Source: UKL13-3 sp943369665
GTDB taxonomy: Bacteria; Bacteroidota; Bacteroidia; UKL13-3
Direction of reading: 5' to 3'
NCBI GenBank assembly: GCA_943369665.1
Contig: CALRNX020000003.1
Span: forward strand, 62,001-126,000
Length of the DNA: 64,000 bases
How positions within the stretch are numbered: the stretch's first letter is position 1; each line of letters starts with the position of its first letter. Of this stretch, positions 1-8,366 are shown piece after piece. Below the pieces are notes generated by a model that worked only from the letters and a program-made list of their open reading frames with translations, did no database searches and was not told where the DNA came from. Made by a program: the position numbers and the translations under genes.

Positions 1-272
1 CTTCCGGTTCCTATTTCCAAAACTTTATCTCCTGGAGTAATATGCAAAACCTGGGTTTGATAAGCGACTGTATAGGGCTGCGAAATTGTTTGTCCTTCGC
101 CAATAGGAAAGGCTTTATCTTCATAAGCATGGGAATGAAACGTGGAGCTAAAAAAGAAATGACGGGGAATCGTTTGGATAGCTGAAAGCACCTTCGTGTC
201 AGTAATTCCTTTGGATATTAAGAGCTCAACCAGTTTTTTTCGGGCTCCTTTGTGTTTGTAGTCGTCTGTCAT
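1..272 (-). CDS. pcm: Protein-L-isoaspartate O-methyltransferase, N-terminal part (cut by window edge)
   Basis: Only the first 90 codons lie in the window; the gene runs off the left edge. Reading from the ATG at 270-272, the protein has the PCMT N-terminal layout: a helical start, IPRHFF around residue 36, then AYEDKAFPIGEGQTISQPY and VLEIGTG, which begins the SAM-binding motif I. The family repairs isoaspartyl residues in damaged proteins using S-adenosylmethionine in the cytoplasm. The segment seen has no frameshift. The call rests on motif recognition in a partial sequence. Confidence 0.88.
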   Translation of the reverse strand, partial: MTDDYKHKGARKKLVELLISKGITDTKVLSAIQTIPRHFFFSSTFHSHAYEDKAFPIGEGQTISQPYTVAYQTQVLHITPGDKVLEIGTG

Positions 273-447
273 ATTCACCTGCAAATACGCCAATATATAG
301 CGGTGGAATGTGCGCAATTTTAAACAAACGGTTAAAAGTATCGGAAGGGGTGTATAGTTTTTAGTGTTTTTCTGAAAACCAACAATCATAAACGTGTATA
401 ACTGAGGATGAGAAAAATATTTAATCCCCCCATTTTTGATCTGTCAA

Positions 448-1386
448 ATGATAAAAATAGGGATAATAGGCGCAAATGAATTAAGCAGAAGGCATATTGC
501 CCAACTGGTTCAGATACCCGATTTCGAAATTGTAGGTTTATTTGATCATGATGGCCATAATGCAGCATCTTTTGCAAAGGAACTCTCCATTCCTTTTTTT
601 GATTCCCTGCAGCTATTGCTTAATGTGGTGGATGCCGTTGATATTGCATCTCCTGTAGGTACGCACTTTAAGTATGCTTCACAATCCATTATGCAGTCGG
701 TTCATGTATTGTTAAGTGGTTTATTGTCTGAGGATATCAGGGAAGCCAAACAATTGAACGACCTGGCCATCGAAGCCAATGTGAGCCTGAAAATACTGCA
801 TGAGGAAAAATTCCATCCCGAGATCAAAGCCTTAAGGCGCCTGGTTAAAAAACCAACTTATATTGAGTGTAACCGATTTAAGAATAAAGTACTGAGCATT
901 TCCAACGACTCAATCATCTTTGGGATGGTGTTATTGGATGTTGATCTATTGATATCAATTGTTGGTAGCAATGTGCGTAAGGTGGTTTCCAATGCTTCCA
1001 AAGTATTTAATGAATATGCAGATTTTATCAATGTACGTATTGAGTTTGAAAATGGGTGCATTGCCAATATCAACTGCGGGAACTTTGAAAAGCCGGAAAG
1101 CAATTCAATTCGTATTTACCAAAAAAACGAATGCATTACACTTGACCTGGAAAAGTTTGATCTTACCAAGTTGCTCAAATCTGATACCGGTGAATATAAG
1201 GAAGTTCCCGTTAACCAAAGCCGAACCAAAGGGCAGGATGTGGTAAAGCTTGAGCTTGAGGATTTCGCCCAGGCTATCTTAAGCCGCAAAAGGATCACCC
1301 AGGATACTTACCAGTCTTACCAGTCGCTTCGTATTGCCCACCAGATCATCGAAAAACTGCATCCAAGTACTTTGTTTGATGCATAG
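448..1386 (+). CDS. Gfo/Idh/MocA-like oxidoreductase, degenerate active-site motif
   Basis: A 312-residue protein with an N-terminal Rossmann fold (MIKIGIIGANELSRRH) followed by the alpha/beta C-terminal domain of the Gfo/Idh/MocA family, NAD(P)-dependent sugar oxidoreductases. The ATG at 448 is preferred over the TTG at 436 because the Rossmann strand starts there. Two family landmarks are altered: the glycine motif reads GANEL where GxGxxG-type residues are expected, and the usual EKP catalytic triplet near residue 90 is replaced by SGL. It may therefore bind nucleotide or sugar without normal catalysis. It sits 37 bp upstream of the lipoprotein gene and a sugar transferase, suggesting a link to surface polysaccharide. 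Confidence 0.75.
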   Translation: MIKIGIIGANELSRRHIAQLVQIPDFEIVGLFDHDGHNAASFAKELSIPFFDSLQLLLNVVDAVDIASPVGTHFKYASQSIMQSVHVLLSGLLSEDIREAKQLNDLAIEANVSLKILHEEKFHPEIKALRRLVKKPTYIECNRFKNKVLSISNDSIIFGMVLLDVDLLISIVGSNVRKVVSNASKVFNEYADFINVRIEFENGCIANINCGNFEKPESNSIRIYQKNECITLDLEKFDLTKLLKSDTGEYKEVPVNQSRTKGQDVVKLELEDFAQAILSRKRITQDTYQSYQSLRIAHQIIEKLHPSTLFDA

Positions 1387-1423
1387 TGCGTTTATTTGAG
1401 GTATTCGAATAAATTTGCCAAAG

Positions 1424-2302
1424 ATGAAATCCCTTAATTACATCCTTATACTATTCTTTTGTTTCACCATATCTGCATGCAGCATGATCGGAGAGGAAGC
1501 TGTAATGGTACCTTCTTATGTATGTGTACCTTCTTATAGTTTTCAAACCGACTCCAATACGCAGGGTTATAATTCAGAGGGATTTAACGATATGTGGATT
1601 TCCAATGAGGGAATATTGCTGGGCACGATCGGTCTTCCTTCTTTGATCCCTGTACAAAGTGTAGGGCCAACGGAAATCAGAATTGATGCAGGGATTTCAG
1701 TTACCGGTCAAACAGGTGTGCGCACAGCTTACCCATTTATGGCAACTCATACTGAAGTCAGAAATTTGCAAGCAGGTGTAATTGATACATTTGTTCCTGT
1801 GTTCAGGTATTTACCGGGAACCGATTTTAAGTTTATTGAAGATTATGATCGGGCCACACGTGCATTCAAAGTTAACCCTTCGTATTATTTGCCTGGCGAT
1901 ACTGTTATTCCCGTAAATGATGGTCGCGCCTGGCGTATTGGGAACAATTCAGGCAAAATAGAAATTGCCAGTGGGCATCAACAATTGCAACTCATATCAG
2001 GAGAATATGAACTGGTAGGGCAAGGTTCTCCGGTTTACCTCGAAATTGATTACAAGAGTAATCTGAACCTGGATATCGGTTATTATTTTGATAATGCGAT
2101 TGACGGAACGAGTGGAGCGCTCTCTGTTATTCAAACCTATCCTACTGAAAAGTGGAAGAAATTGTATATCGACTTAACCAATGAAGTTGCAACAAGAAGA
2201 GCAGGCAGCAAGTTCATTATCTATATTGCTATTGTAAATGTACAAAATATAGTGCCTGATATTTATATTGATAACGTTAAGCTAGTAGGTTTTAAAGGCT
2301 GA
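1424..2302 (+). CDS. Secreted lipoprotein of unknown function
   Basis: A 292-residue protein with a lipoprotein signal peptide: MKSLNYILILFFCFTISACS, in which the cysteine of ISAC is the expected lipidation site. The ATG at 1424 is chosen because it places this peptide at the N-terminus; a TTG at 1415 is the alternative. The body is beta-rich; the second half (about residues 160-290) looks like a jelly-roll/carbohydrate-binding fold and contains YLEIDYKSN and IYIDNVKL, typical of galactose-binding-like folds. I do not recognise a named family. The stop lies 4 bp before the sugar transferase start, so the two are almost certainly co-transcribed; a role at the cell surface with exopolysaccharide is inferred from this context only. 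Confidence 0.75.
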   Translation: MKSLNYILILFFCFTISACSMIGEEAVMVPSYVCVPSYSFQTDSNTQGYNSEGFNDMWISNEGILLGTIGLPSLIPVQSVGPTEIRIDAGISVTGQTGVRTAYPFMATHTEVRNLQAGVIDTFVPVFRYLPGTDFKFIEDYDRATRAFKVNPSYYLPGDTVIPVNDGRAWRIGNNSGKIEIASGHQQLQLISGEYELVGQGSPVYLEIDYKSNLNLDIGYYFDNAIDGTSGALSVIQTYPTEKWKKLYIDLTNEVATRRAGSKFIIYIAIVNVQNIVPDIYIDNVKLVGFKG

Positions 2303-2306
2303 TTGA

Positions 2307-3734
2307 ATGAAGCTATCGCAACAAAAAAAAATACATACAGCCATTATCATTCTGCTTGATTATTTAGCATCATCGGCAGCGTGGTTTGGTTTCTTTTTAT
2401 ACCGTAAGTTATTTATTGATATTGATAAAATAGCCGGATATGAGGTGCCGGTGGCGGCCGATCAAAACCTCTTTATCGGATTATTATACATTCCGGTGTA
2501 TTGGATGGTATTGTATTATTTATCGGGAACGTATATCGATGTGTGGAGGCGTTCAAGGTTAAAGGAACTAACGCAAACGTTTACCCTTACCGCTTTTGGT
2601 GTGATTATTTTATTTTTCCTGTTATTGCTCGATGATAAAGTTACAGGGTACAAAGATTACTACTATTCGCTTGTCACCTTGTTTGCTCTTCACTATGGCT
2701 TTACCATGTTTGTGAGGTTGCTTTCGGCCGGTTACCTGAAAAAATTATTGATTGCCAAACGTATCGGGTTTCCTGCCATTATAGTGGGTAATAATAATAA
2801 AGCGTTCAATTTATTAACGGAGATCCAAAATGAAAAATATACCCAGGGGTTTATGCTCAAGGGTTTTGTAAATGTGAATACAGAAGAGGGGCCTCTGACA
2901 GGAAAACTCCCACAACTCGGAACGTATGAACAACTATCGAGTATTATCGCTGAGGAGCAGATCGAGGAAGTTATCCTGGCAATTGAAAGTACCAATCATT
3001 CCGATATTATTCGGGTAAATAATTTGCTGGAAGGTGAACAGGTGGTGCTCAAAATTATTCCTGATATTTATGATATGTTATCGGGTTCGGTGAAAATGCA
3101 GAATGTGATGGGTACTGCATTGATCGAAATTAAACCCAATATATTGCCTCAATGGCAAAAAGTAGTTAAGCGGTTGAGCGACATCTTTGTTGCTTGTATT
3201 GTATTGATCTTATGCTCTCCGTTATATTTAATATTGATCTGGTTGGTGAAGATATCTTCCCCCGGACCTGTTTTTTTTAAGCAGATCAGGATAGGCTTAC
3301 ATGGCAAGCCCTTCTTTATTTATAAGTTTAGGAGCATGTATGTAAATGCCGAAGAAGACGGGCCTAAACTTGCGAAAGAGGATGATAAACGCGTTACTAG
3401 AATTGGCAAGGTATTGCGCAAATACCGCATGGATGAGTTGCCGCAGTTTTTTAATGTATTGATTGGTGATATGAGTTTGGTTGGGCCTCGTCCCGAAAGA
3501 AAATACTTTATTGACCAGATCATCAAAGTGGCTCCGCATTACAAGCAACTGCACCGTGTTCGCCCGGGTATTACTTCATGGGGGCAGGTAAAGTATGGCT
3601 ATGCTGAAAATGTAGATGAAATGGTTGAACGCCTTAAGTTTGATATCTTATACATCGAGAATATTTCACTTGCTGTTGATGTTCGCATTTTAATCTATAC
3701 CGTAAAAATCATTTTGCAGGGAAGGGGTATGTAA
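2307..3734 (+). CDS. Undecaprenyl-phosphate sugar phosphotransferase (exopolysaccharide priming enzyme)
   Basis: A 475-residue membrane protein of the WbaP/CpsE type, which transfers a sugar phosphate from a UDP-sugar to undecaprenyl phosphate as the first step of exopolysaccharide or O-antigen synthesis. Four hydrophobic segments lie near residues 12-34, 56-74, 92-110 and 119-138. A nucleotide-binding-like central domain (FPAIIVGNNNKA near 155) follows, then a fifth membrane segment near 293-315 and the catalytic bacterial sugar transferase domain (about 286-475) with SSPGPVFFKQIRIG, KFRSM, YRMDELPQ and LVGPRPE. Length and motifs fit a full enzyme. The sugar cannot be read from sequence. It is last in the run starting at 448 and faces dnaE2 with a 2-bp gap. 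Confidence 0.9.
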   Translation: MKLSQQKKIHTAIIILLDYLASSAAWFGFFLYRKLFIDIDKIAGYEVPVAADQNLFIGLLYIPVYWMVLYYLSGTYIDVWRRSRLKELTQTFTLTAFGVIILFFLLLLDDKVTGYKDYYYSLVTLFALHYGFTMFVRLLSAGYLKKLLIAKRIGFPAIIVGNNNKAFNLLTEIQNEKYTQGFMLKGFVNVNTEEGPLTGKLPQLGTYEQLSSIIAEEQIEEVILAIESTNHSDIIRVNNLLEGEQVVLKIIPDIYDMLSGSVKMQNVMGTALIEIKPNILPQWQKVVKRLSDIFVACIVLILCSPLYLILIWLVKISSPGPVFFKQIRIGLHGKPFFIYKFRSMYVNAEEDGPKLAKEDDKRVTRIGKVLRKYRMDELPQFFNVLIGDMSLVGPRPERKYFIDQIIKVAPHYKQLHRVRPGITSWGQVKYGYAENVDEMVERLKFDILYIENISLAVDVRILIYTVKIILQGRGM

Positions 3735-3736
3735 GT

Positions 3737-6715
3737 TTAACGCTCAATGGTCGTTTCAATCATTGTTTCCCTGTCGATATAGTTTAAGCGTTTGCACATT
3801 TCCACTTCTATTGATAAAAAATCATATTCAACGGTTACTTTCCCTTTTATTAAATAACAGCCATTACCTGTAAATGGATATTTTTTAGCGCTTTCGGGAA
3901 AATGTACTGTGTCGATCCAATGTCCTTTGATATCAATAAACGTTCCGAAATGCATTTTTTGCCCACCAGATGTTTGCGTTGTTTTCTTGTTGACCAAATA
4001 CCCAAGGATCGTTATTGTTTGATGAATATAATTAGGTAATTGAAAAGCAGTAAGTATGGGTAACTCTGTAGCCTGCACCAATTTAAAAGGTGAACATAAT
4101 GAGAAGCCCAACAATTCCATTTCATCAAACGCTTCTTCCAATTCGGAACTGACCAGCGTGGGTAGTTTAAAGTGTTTAACTTGTTTTTTAAACAATACAC
4201 TTGCGTTGTTGTGTTTGGCAACGGGTTGAACCAACGCGTGTGCCTGCCATAATAATTCTTTTTTATCCTTACCTGTAAATGCAAATGTTCCTGCCCGAAT
4301 TAACAACCGCAATTGTTCTATCGAAATCGCAACACGATCCACAAAGTCTTCCAAGCTTGTGAAAGGACCATGCAACGAACGTTCATGTAAAACAAGTGTG
4401 CGTGTATGTTCGGTTATTTCGGCAATAAAGGACAGGCCTAAATAAATGGTGTTTTGTTGAATCGTGTTTTCGTTGCTGCTATTATTGATGCAAGGCAAAT
4501 GAATAATTGCGCCATGCATCTTCGCTTCGTGAATGTACAATTCCATGCGGTAAAATCCACCACCATTATTAAGCGTGGCAACCATATACTCCAACGGGAA
4601 ATATGCTTTTAAGTATAATGCCTGGTAACTCTCTACCGCGTAACTTGCCGAGTGTCCTTTGGCAAAAGCAAAATTACCGAAGCTTTCTATCTGGTTCCAT
4701 ATTTCGGAGATGGTTTTTTCATCGTGTCCTTTGGCCAAACAATTTTTGAAAAAGTTTTCGCGAACCTTATAAAACTCATTCCGTTGTTTAAATTTCCAAC
4801 TCATTCCCCTGCGCAAATAATCCGATTCGGCTAATGTTAAATCGGCAAACAAATGCGCCACTTTGATCACATCTTCCTGGTACACCATCACACCATAGGT
4901 TTCTTTTAAGATATCGTAAAGCTGAGGTAATTTATTTCGGGCTTTTTCCCGCAGTGTTTCGTCTCTAAAACGCATGATGTATTCGCGCATCATTCCGCTT
5001 TTGGCCACCCCCGGCCTGATAATAGAACTTGCAGCCACCAATCGCAAATAATCATCGGCTCGCAATTTGGCAAGCAACATGCGCATTCCGGGTGATTCTA
5101 CATAAAAACAACCGATGGCTTTTCCTTCGCGCAACAATGTTTTTACGGCTTCATCTTCTGTGAACTTTTTGATATCATGGATGTCTATTGATACATTTTT
5201 ATTTTGTTTGATAATGCTCAATGCATCTTTAATTTTTCCCAACCCGCGCTGACTTAAAATATCGAATTTATACAATCCAATATCTTCGGCTTCCAGCATA
5301 CTGAACTGTGTTGTAGGATAGCCTTTGGGTGGCATATTTGTTGCCGAATAATATGTAATAGGTTTCTCTGAAATAATGATACCACTGGCATGGATGCTTA
5401 GATGACTTGGGAAACCTTTTAGTCGTTCACTGTAACGCAATATTTGCCGACCTATCGTATCAATATCCGTATACTGCTGTGGTTTTTGCAACCTGTCTAT
5501 TTCGGCCGGAGGCAAACCAAAAACTTTTCCCAGTTGGCGCACAATGGCGTCTTGCTGAAAGGTATTATAGGATCCTAACAATGCAACATTGTTGTTTTTA
5601 CCAAAACGTTCAAAAATGTACCGCGTAATATCATCCCTGTCTGTCCACGAAAAATCAATATCAAAATCGGGAGCATTGCTGCGGAATTCGTTGATGAATC
5701 GTTCGAAGTACAGATCAAGTTGTATGGGGTCAACATCCGTAATTCCCAACAGATACGCCACGATACTATTGGCCCCGCTGCCCCTGCCTACATGGTAGTA
5801 ATTTTTGTGTTTTGCATATTGGGTAATATCCCAGTTAATCAGAAAGTATGAACTAAAGCTCTTTTTACCGATCACATCAAGTTCTTTTTCCATGCGGGCA
5901 AAAGCCTCTTTATAAGCACTGGGTTCCGGGTAACGGTAGGCTAATCCTTTTAAACATTCGCTGCGCAACAACTTGATATCGTCAGCTAAATTATCGGTGT
6001 AAAACTGTAGGTTTTTGTTGCTTAGTTTTCCAAAATCAAATCGAACATGGCAGTTGGCAAGTAATGTTTCGGTATGATGGATGATATGCGGAAATTGAGC
6101 ATAGGCCGCAAGCAACTTTTCTTTGGACATAATGGTTTCTGCACCTTTGGCCTGGGCATTGTGTGGCAACATACTTAGCAATGTGTTGGTATCAATGGAC
6201 CGCAATAAACGGTGCATATTAAATTGCATCGCATTACCAAAACTTACCTGGTGCAACGCAACCAATTTATTTGTATTGTTTTTGTAGGGTGATAATGCAA
6301 GTTGTCGCAAATCGGTAATCGAAACACCAATAAATTCATGCGGTTTTAATGGCCATCCAGTATATGTTGCAAACGGATAAATGATAAAAACGTTCGTGAA
6401 ATCAGGAGCGGTTTGTGGAAATGGTTCGTTATTGTGTAAGTGTTTTGAAAGGTGAATATTCAATTCATTATACCCTTCATTGTTTTGTGCAAGGCCCACA
6501 TATTGTTGTTGAACACCATTTCTAAAGTCAATACCAATAACAGGTTTAAGGGGTTTGCCTTCGGTTAAGCGCAGTGTCTCCAATACCGCAGACGTATTAT
6601 TAATATCGGTAAGTGCAAATGTGCTATAGCCATTAAGATAAACTTCAGTAAGTAACGTTTTTACAGGCAACGTTCCGTAGCAAAAACTATAATAGCTATG
6701 ACAATTAAGAAGCAT
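3737..6715 (-). CDS. dnaE2: DNA polymerase III alpha subunit, short DnaE2-like (error-prone) form
   Basis: A 992-residue C-family polymerase, shorter than replicative DnaE (about 1150-1200). Order of domains: a PHP-like region (1-70), palm with the catalytic PDFDIDF at about 349-355 (Asp352 and Asp354), HVGRGSGANS at 308-316, fingers/thumb, the helix-hairpin-helix region, and an OB-fold near the C-terminus (ITILGYL...). The PHP metal motifs are incomplete: only CHS of the usual HxHxxxS remains and TDINN lacks the His of TDH. The polymerase residues are intact. Together with the polymerase IV and LexA-like genes downstream and divergent, it forms a Bacteroidota-style mutagenesis group, so translesion synthesis is likelier than bulk replication. 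The start is an ATG with no long upstream extension. Confidence 0.85.
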   Translation of the reverse strand: MLLNCHSYYSFCYGTLPVKTLLTEVYLNGYSTFALTDINNTSAVLETLRLTEGKPLKPVIGIDFRNGVQQQYVGLAQNNEGYNELNIHLSKHLHNNEPFPQTAPDFTNVFIIYPFATYTGWPLKPHEFIGVSITDLRQLALSPYKNNTNKLVALHQVSFGNAMQFNMHRLLRSIDTNTLLSMLPHNAQAKGAETIMSKEKLLAAYAQFPHIIHHTETLLANCHVRFDFGKLSNKNLQFYTDNLADDIKLLRSECLKGLAYRYPEPSAYKEAFARMEKELDVIGKKSFSSYFLINWDITQYAKHKNYYHVGRGSGANSIVAYLLGITDVDPIQLDLYFERFINEFRSNAPDFDIDFSWTDRDDITRYIFERFGKNNNVALLGSYNTFQQDAIVRQLGKVFGLPPAEIDRLQKPQQYTDIDTIGRQILRYSERLKGFPSHLSIHASGIIISEKPITYYSATNMPPKGYPTTQFSMLEAEDIGLYKFDILSQRGLGKIKDALSIIKQNKNVSIDIHDIKKFTEDEAVKTLLREGKAIGCFYVESPGMRMLLAKLRADDYLRLVAASSIIRPGVAKSGMMREYIMRFRDETLREKARNKLPQLYDILKETYGVMVYQEDVIKVAHLFADLTLAESDYLRRGMSWKFKQRNEFYKVRENFFKNCLAKGHDEKTISEIWNQIESFGNFAFAKGHSASYAVESYQALYLKAYFPLEYMVATLNNGGGFYRMELYIHEAKMHGAIIHLPCINNSSNENTIQQNTIYLGLSFIAEITEHTRTLVLHERSLHGPFTSLEDFVDRVAISIEQLRLLIRAGTFAFTGKDKKELLWQAHALVQPVAKHNNASVLFKKQVKHFKLPTLVSSELEEAFDEMELLGFSLCSPFKLVQATELPILTAFQLPNYIHQTITILGYLVNKKTTQTSGGQKMHFGTFIDIKGHWIDTVHFPESAKKYPFTGNGCYLIKGKVTVEYDFLSIEVEMCKRLNYIDRETMIETTIER

Positions 6716-6823
6716 TTTAGATTTCTGATTTTAGATTTGGGATGTTTTAATCGAACATTTTTTGTACACTAAGGCCACGAATTCTTAATAAAGATACGAA
6801 GCATTGATTTTCCTTTTAGTTCC

Positions 6824-6841
6824 CGATAGCTATCAGGATTC
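6824..6841. repeat. Short palindrome TCCCG...AGGA type in the dnaE2-dinB gap
   Basis: The 185-bp gap between the dnaE2 and dinB genes holds the imperfect palindrome TCCCGATAGCTATCAGGA. It resembles the palindromes near 9197 and 62339 in size and in its TCCCG/CGGGA ends. It may be a small interspersed repeat or part of a structured transcript. Nothing else is recognised in the gap. Confidence 0.45.
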
Positions 6842-6900
6842 TTTAACAAAATATAGTCTGCTTCTTCAACTTCGCATTTTTGTTCACTCCGCATTCCACA

Positions 6901-8085
6901 CTATCTTTTTATTCCATTAAACGGATTCATTCCATATTCCTTGAAGTCGGTTCCTACTGCTCTCGCTACGGCATCTTTTCCATATCGTTTTCTGATTTTA
7001 TCCATGGCTAAATACAATTGAATTTGTTCGGGTGTTTGGTCGAAAAGATTGTATTGGTGTCCGCCATGAACAAGGTGGCTAAAGCGTATACCAATAAGCC
7101 TGATGAGCATGCGTTTTTGAAAGAGTTTGTCAAATAACTCTTTTACTTTTTCAATTAATACATGGTCAAGCGAAGTATAGGGGATGCGGGCCTGCATGGT
7201 ATAAGTGTTGAAGTCGGAATAACGGATCTTTACCGTTACACATGCTGTTAGTTTTTGTTCGGTACGCAGTTGAAACGCTAATTTCTCCGTCATGCCGATC
7301 AGCAATCCTTTTAATGCTTTAACATCAATGGTGTCTTTTTCGAAAGTACGTTCGGTTGAAATGGATTTACGTTCGGAGTAAGGAACAACAGGTGTGTGAT
7401 CAATACCTTGTGCTTTGCGCCAGATTGCGGTTCCGTTTTCACCCAAAACCTGTTGGAGCAGTTCCAATGGCATTTCCTGTAAGGTGCGGATCCACGTTAC
7501 ACCCATTCCGCGTAGTAGTTGATACGTTTTATCGCCCACCATCGGAATTTTTTTGATGGACAAGGGAGCTAAAAATTCTTTTTCGGTACCACTTATAATT
7601 TGTTTGTGCCCATTTGGTTTTGCTTCGCCTGTTCCGACTTTGGATACTGTTTTGTTAACCGACATGGCAAAAGAAATGGGCAGGCCTGTTTCTTTAATGA
7701 TCCGTTGACGCAGTTCGGTTGCCAGTTTGTAACAACCAAAAAATTTATCCATTCCCGTCAGGTCCATGTAAAATTCGTCTATCGAACTTTTTTCGTACAT
7801 GGGCACAGCTTCACTAATGATCTCGGTAATGGTATCGGAGTATTTACTGTATTCTGCTGTATCGCCACGCACAACAATGGCTTCGGGGCAAAGTAATTTT
7901 GCCTGGCGCATGGGCATTGCGGAGTGTACACCAAATCCGCGCGCTTCATAACTGCACGAAGCCACCACACCTCTGTCGCTTGTGCCTCCAACCAACACAG
8001 GTTTACCCTTAAGCTCCGGGTGAAGGATTCGTTCAACCGAAACAAAAAAAGAGTCCAGATCTATATGTACGATTTGCCTATTCAC
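6901..8085 (-). CDS. dinB: Y-family DNA polymerase IV
   Basis: A 394-residue translesion polymerase. Metal-binding residues are all present: HIDLDSFF (Asp9) and SSIDEFYMDLTG (Asp103, Glu104), so it is catalytically competent, unlike ImuB-type relatives that lose these. The steric gate, helix-hairpin-helix (IPMVGDKTYQLLRGMGV) and little-finger domain follow in normal order. QYNLF near 344-348 fits a beta-clamp binding motif. The start is GTG at 8083-8085; an in-frame stop at 8101-8103 leaves no other start. It is upstream of and co-oriented with dnaE2 and divergent from the LexA-like gene, which suggests damage-inducible control. Confidence 0.93.
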   Translation of the reverse strand: MNRQIVHIDLDSFFVSVERILHPELKGKPVLVGGTSDRGVVASCSYEARGFGVHSAMPMRQAKLLCPEAIVVRGDTAEYSKYSDTITEIISEAVPMYEKSSIDEFYMDLTGMDKFFGCYKLATELRQRIIKETGLPISFAMSVNKTVSKVGTGEAKPNGHKQIISGTEKEFLAPLSIKKIPMVGDKTYQLLRGMGVTWIRTLQEMPLELLQQVLGENGTAIWRKAQGIDHTPVVPYSERKSISTERTFEKDTIDVKALKGLLIGMTEKLAFQLRTEQKLTACVTVKIRYSDFNTYTMQARIPYTSLDHVLIEKVKELFDKLFQKRMLIRLIGIRFSHLVHGGHQYNLFDQTPEQIQLYLAMDKIRKRYGKDAVARAVGTDFKEYGMNPFNGIKR

Positions 8086-8336
8086 GCTTTGCTTAAGTAT
8101 TTAAGTTGGTTAGGTTAGTTGGGGTTATTAAGTTAAGATGGCGTTGTTTGAATGTATTGACGAATAGACTTTGTCAACTTAACCAACTCAAGAAACCTAA
8201 TTACTAAAAAGGAGGAGTTGTGATTAAGCAATTGATTTGACCGGAGGCAAACCCAATCAACCAATTACTTAATCAACTAATCACTTAATCTCCTCTGTAA
8301 TCAATCAAAAATTTCACTTGCAAGATTACTACAAAA
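8086..8336. other. Divergent intergenic region between dinB and the LexA-like gene
   Basis: No gene is seen. The left half is rich in GTTGG/GGTTA words and the right half in the complementary CCAAC/TTAAT words, so the region could fold on itself imperfectly. A single copy of the operator half-site word TACTAAA lies at 8202-8208, oriented such that it could serve dinB. Confidence 0.4.
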
Positions 8337-8349
8337 TTTAGTATTATTG
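8318..8349 (+). promoter_or_regulatory. Possible promoter of the LexA-like gene
   Basis: TTG at 8318-8320 and TATTATTG at 8342-8349, 21 bp apart, approximate the Bacteroidota -33/-7 pattern (TTTG, TAnnTTTG). The -7 element overlaps the operator described separately, which fits autorepression. One base of the -7 core deviates, so this is only a probable call. Confidence 0.35.
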
Positions 8350-8366
8350 TACTAAATATTTTAGTA
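8337..8366 (+). promoter_or_regulatory. Three-half-site operator TTTAGTA / TACTAAA / TTTAGTA
   Basis: TTTAGTA at 8337-8343, its exact inverse TACTAAA at 8350-8356 (6-bp spacer), and TTTAGTA again at 8360-8366 (3-bp spacer). The last half-site ends on the A of the start codon. Three perfect 7-bp half-sites within 30 bp directly in front of a LexA-type repressor strongly suggest an autoregulatory SOS-like operator. Identity as the binding site is inferred. Confidence 0.65.

Noticed and set aside
1..272. Truncated pcm as a pseudogene
   Set aside because: The frame is open to the window edge with intact motifs; the truncation is due to the window.
386..577. 63-codon minus-strand frame over the start of the Gfo/Idh-like gene
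   Set aside because: Shadow of the gene start; no family signal.
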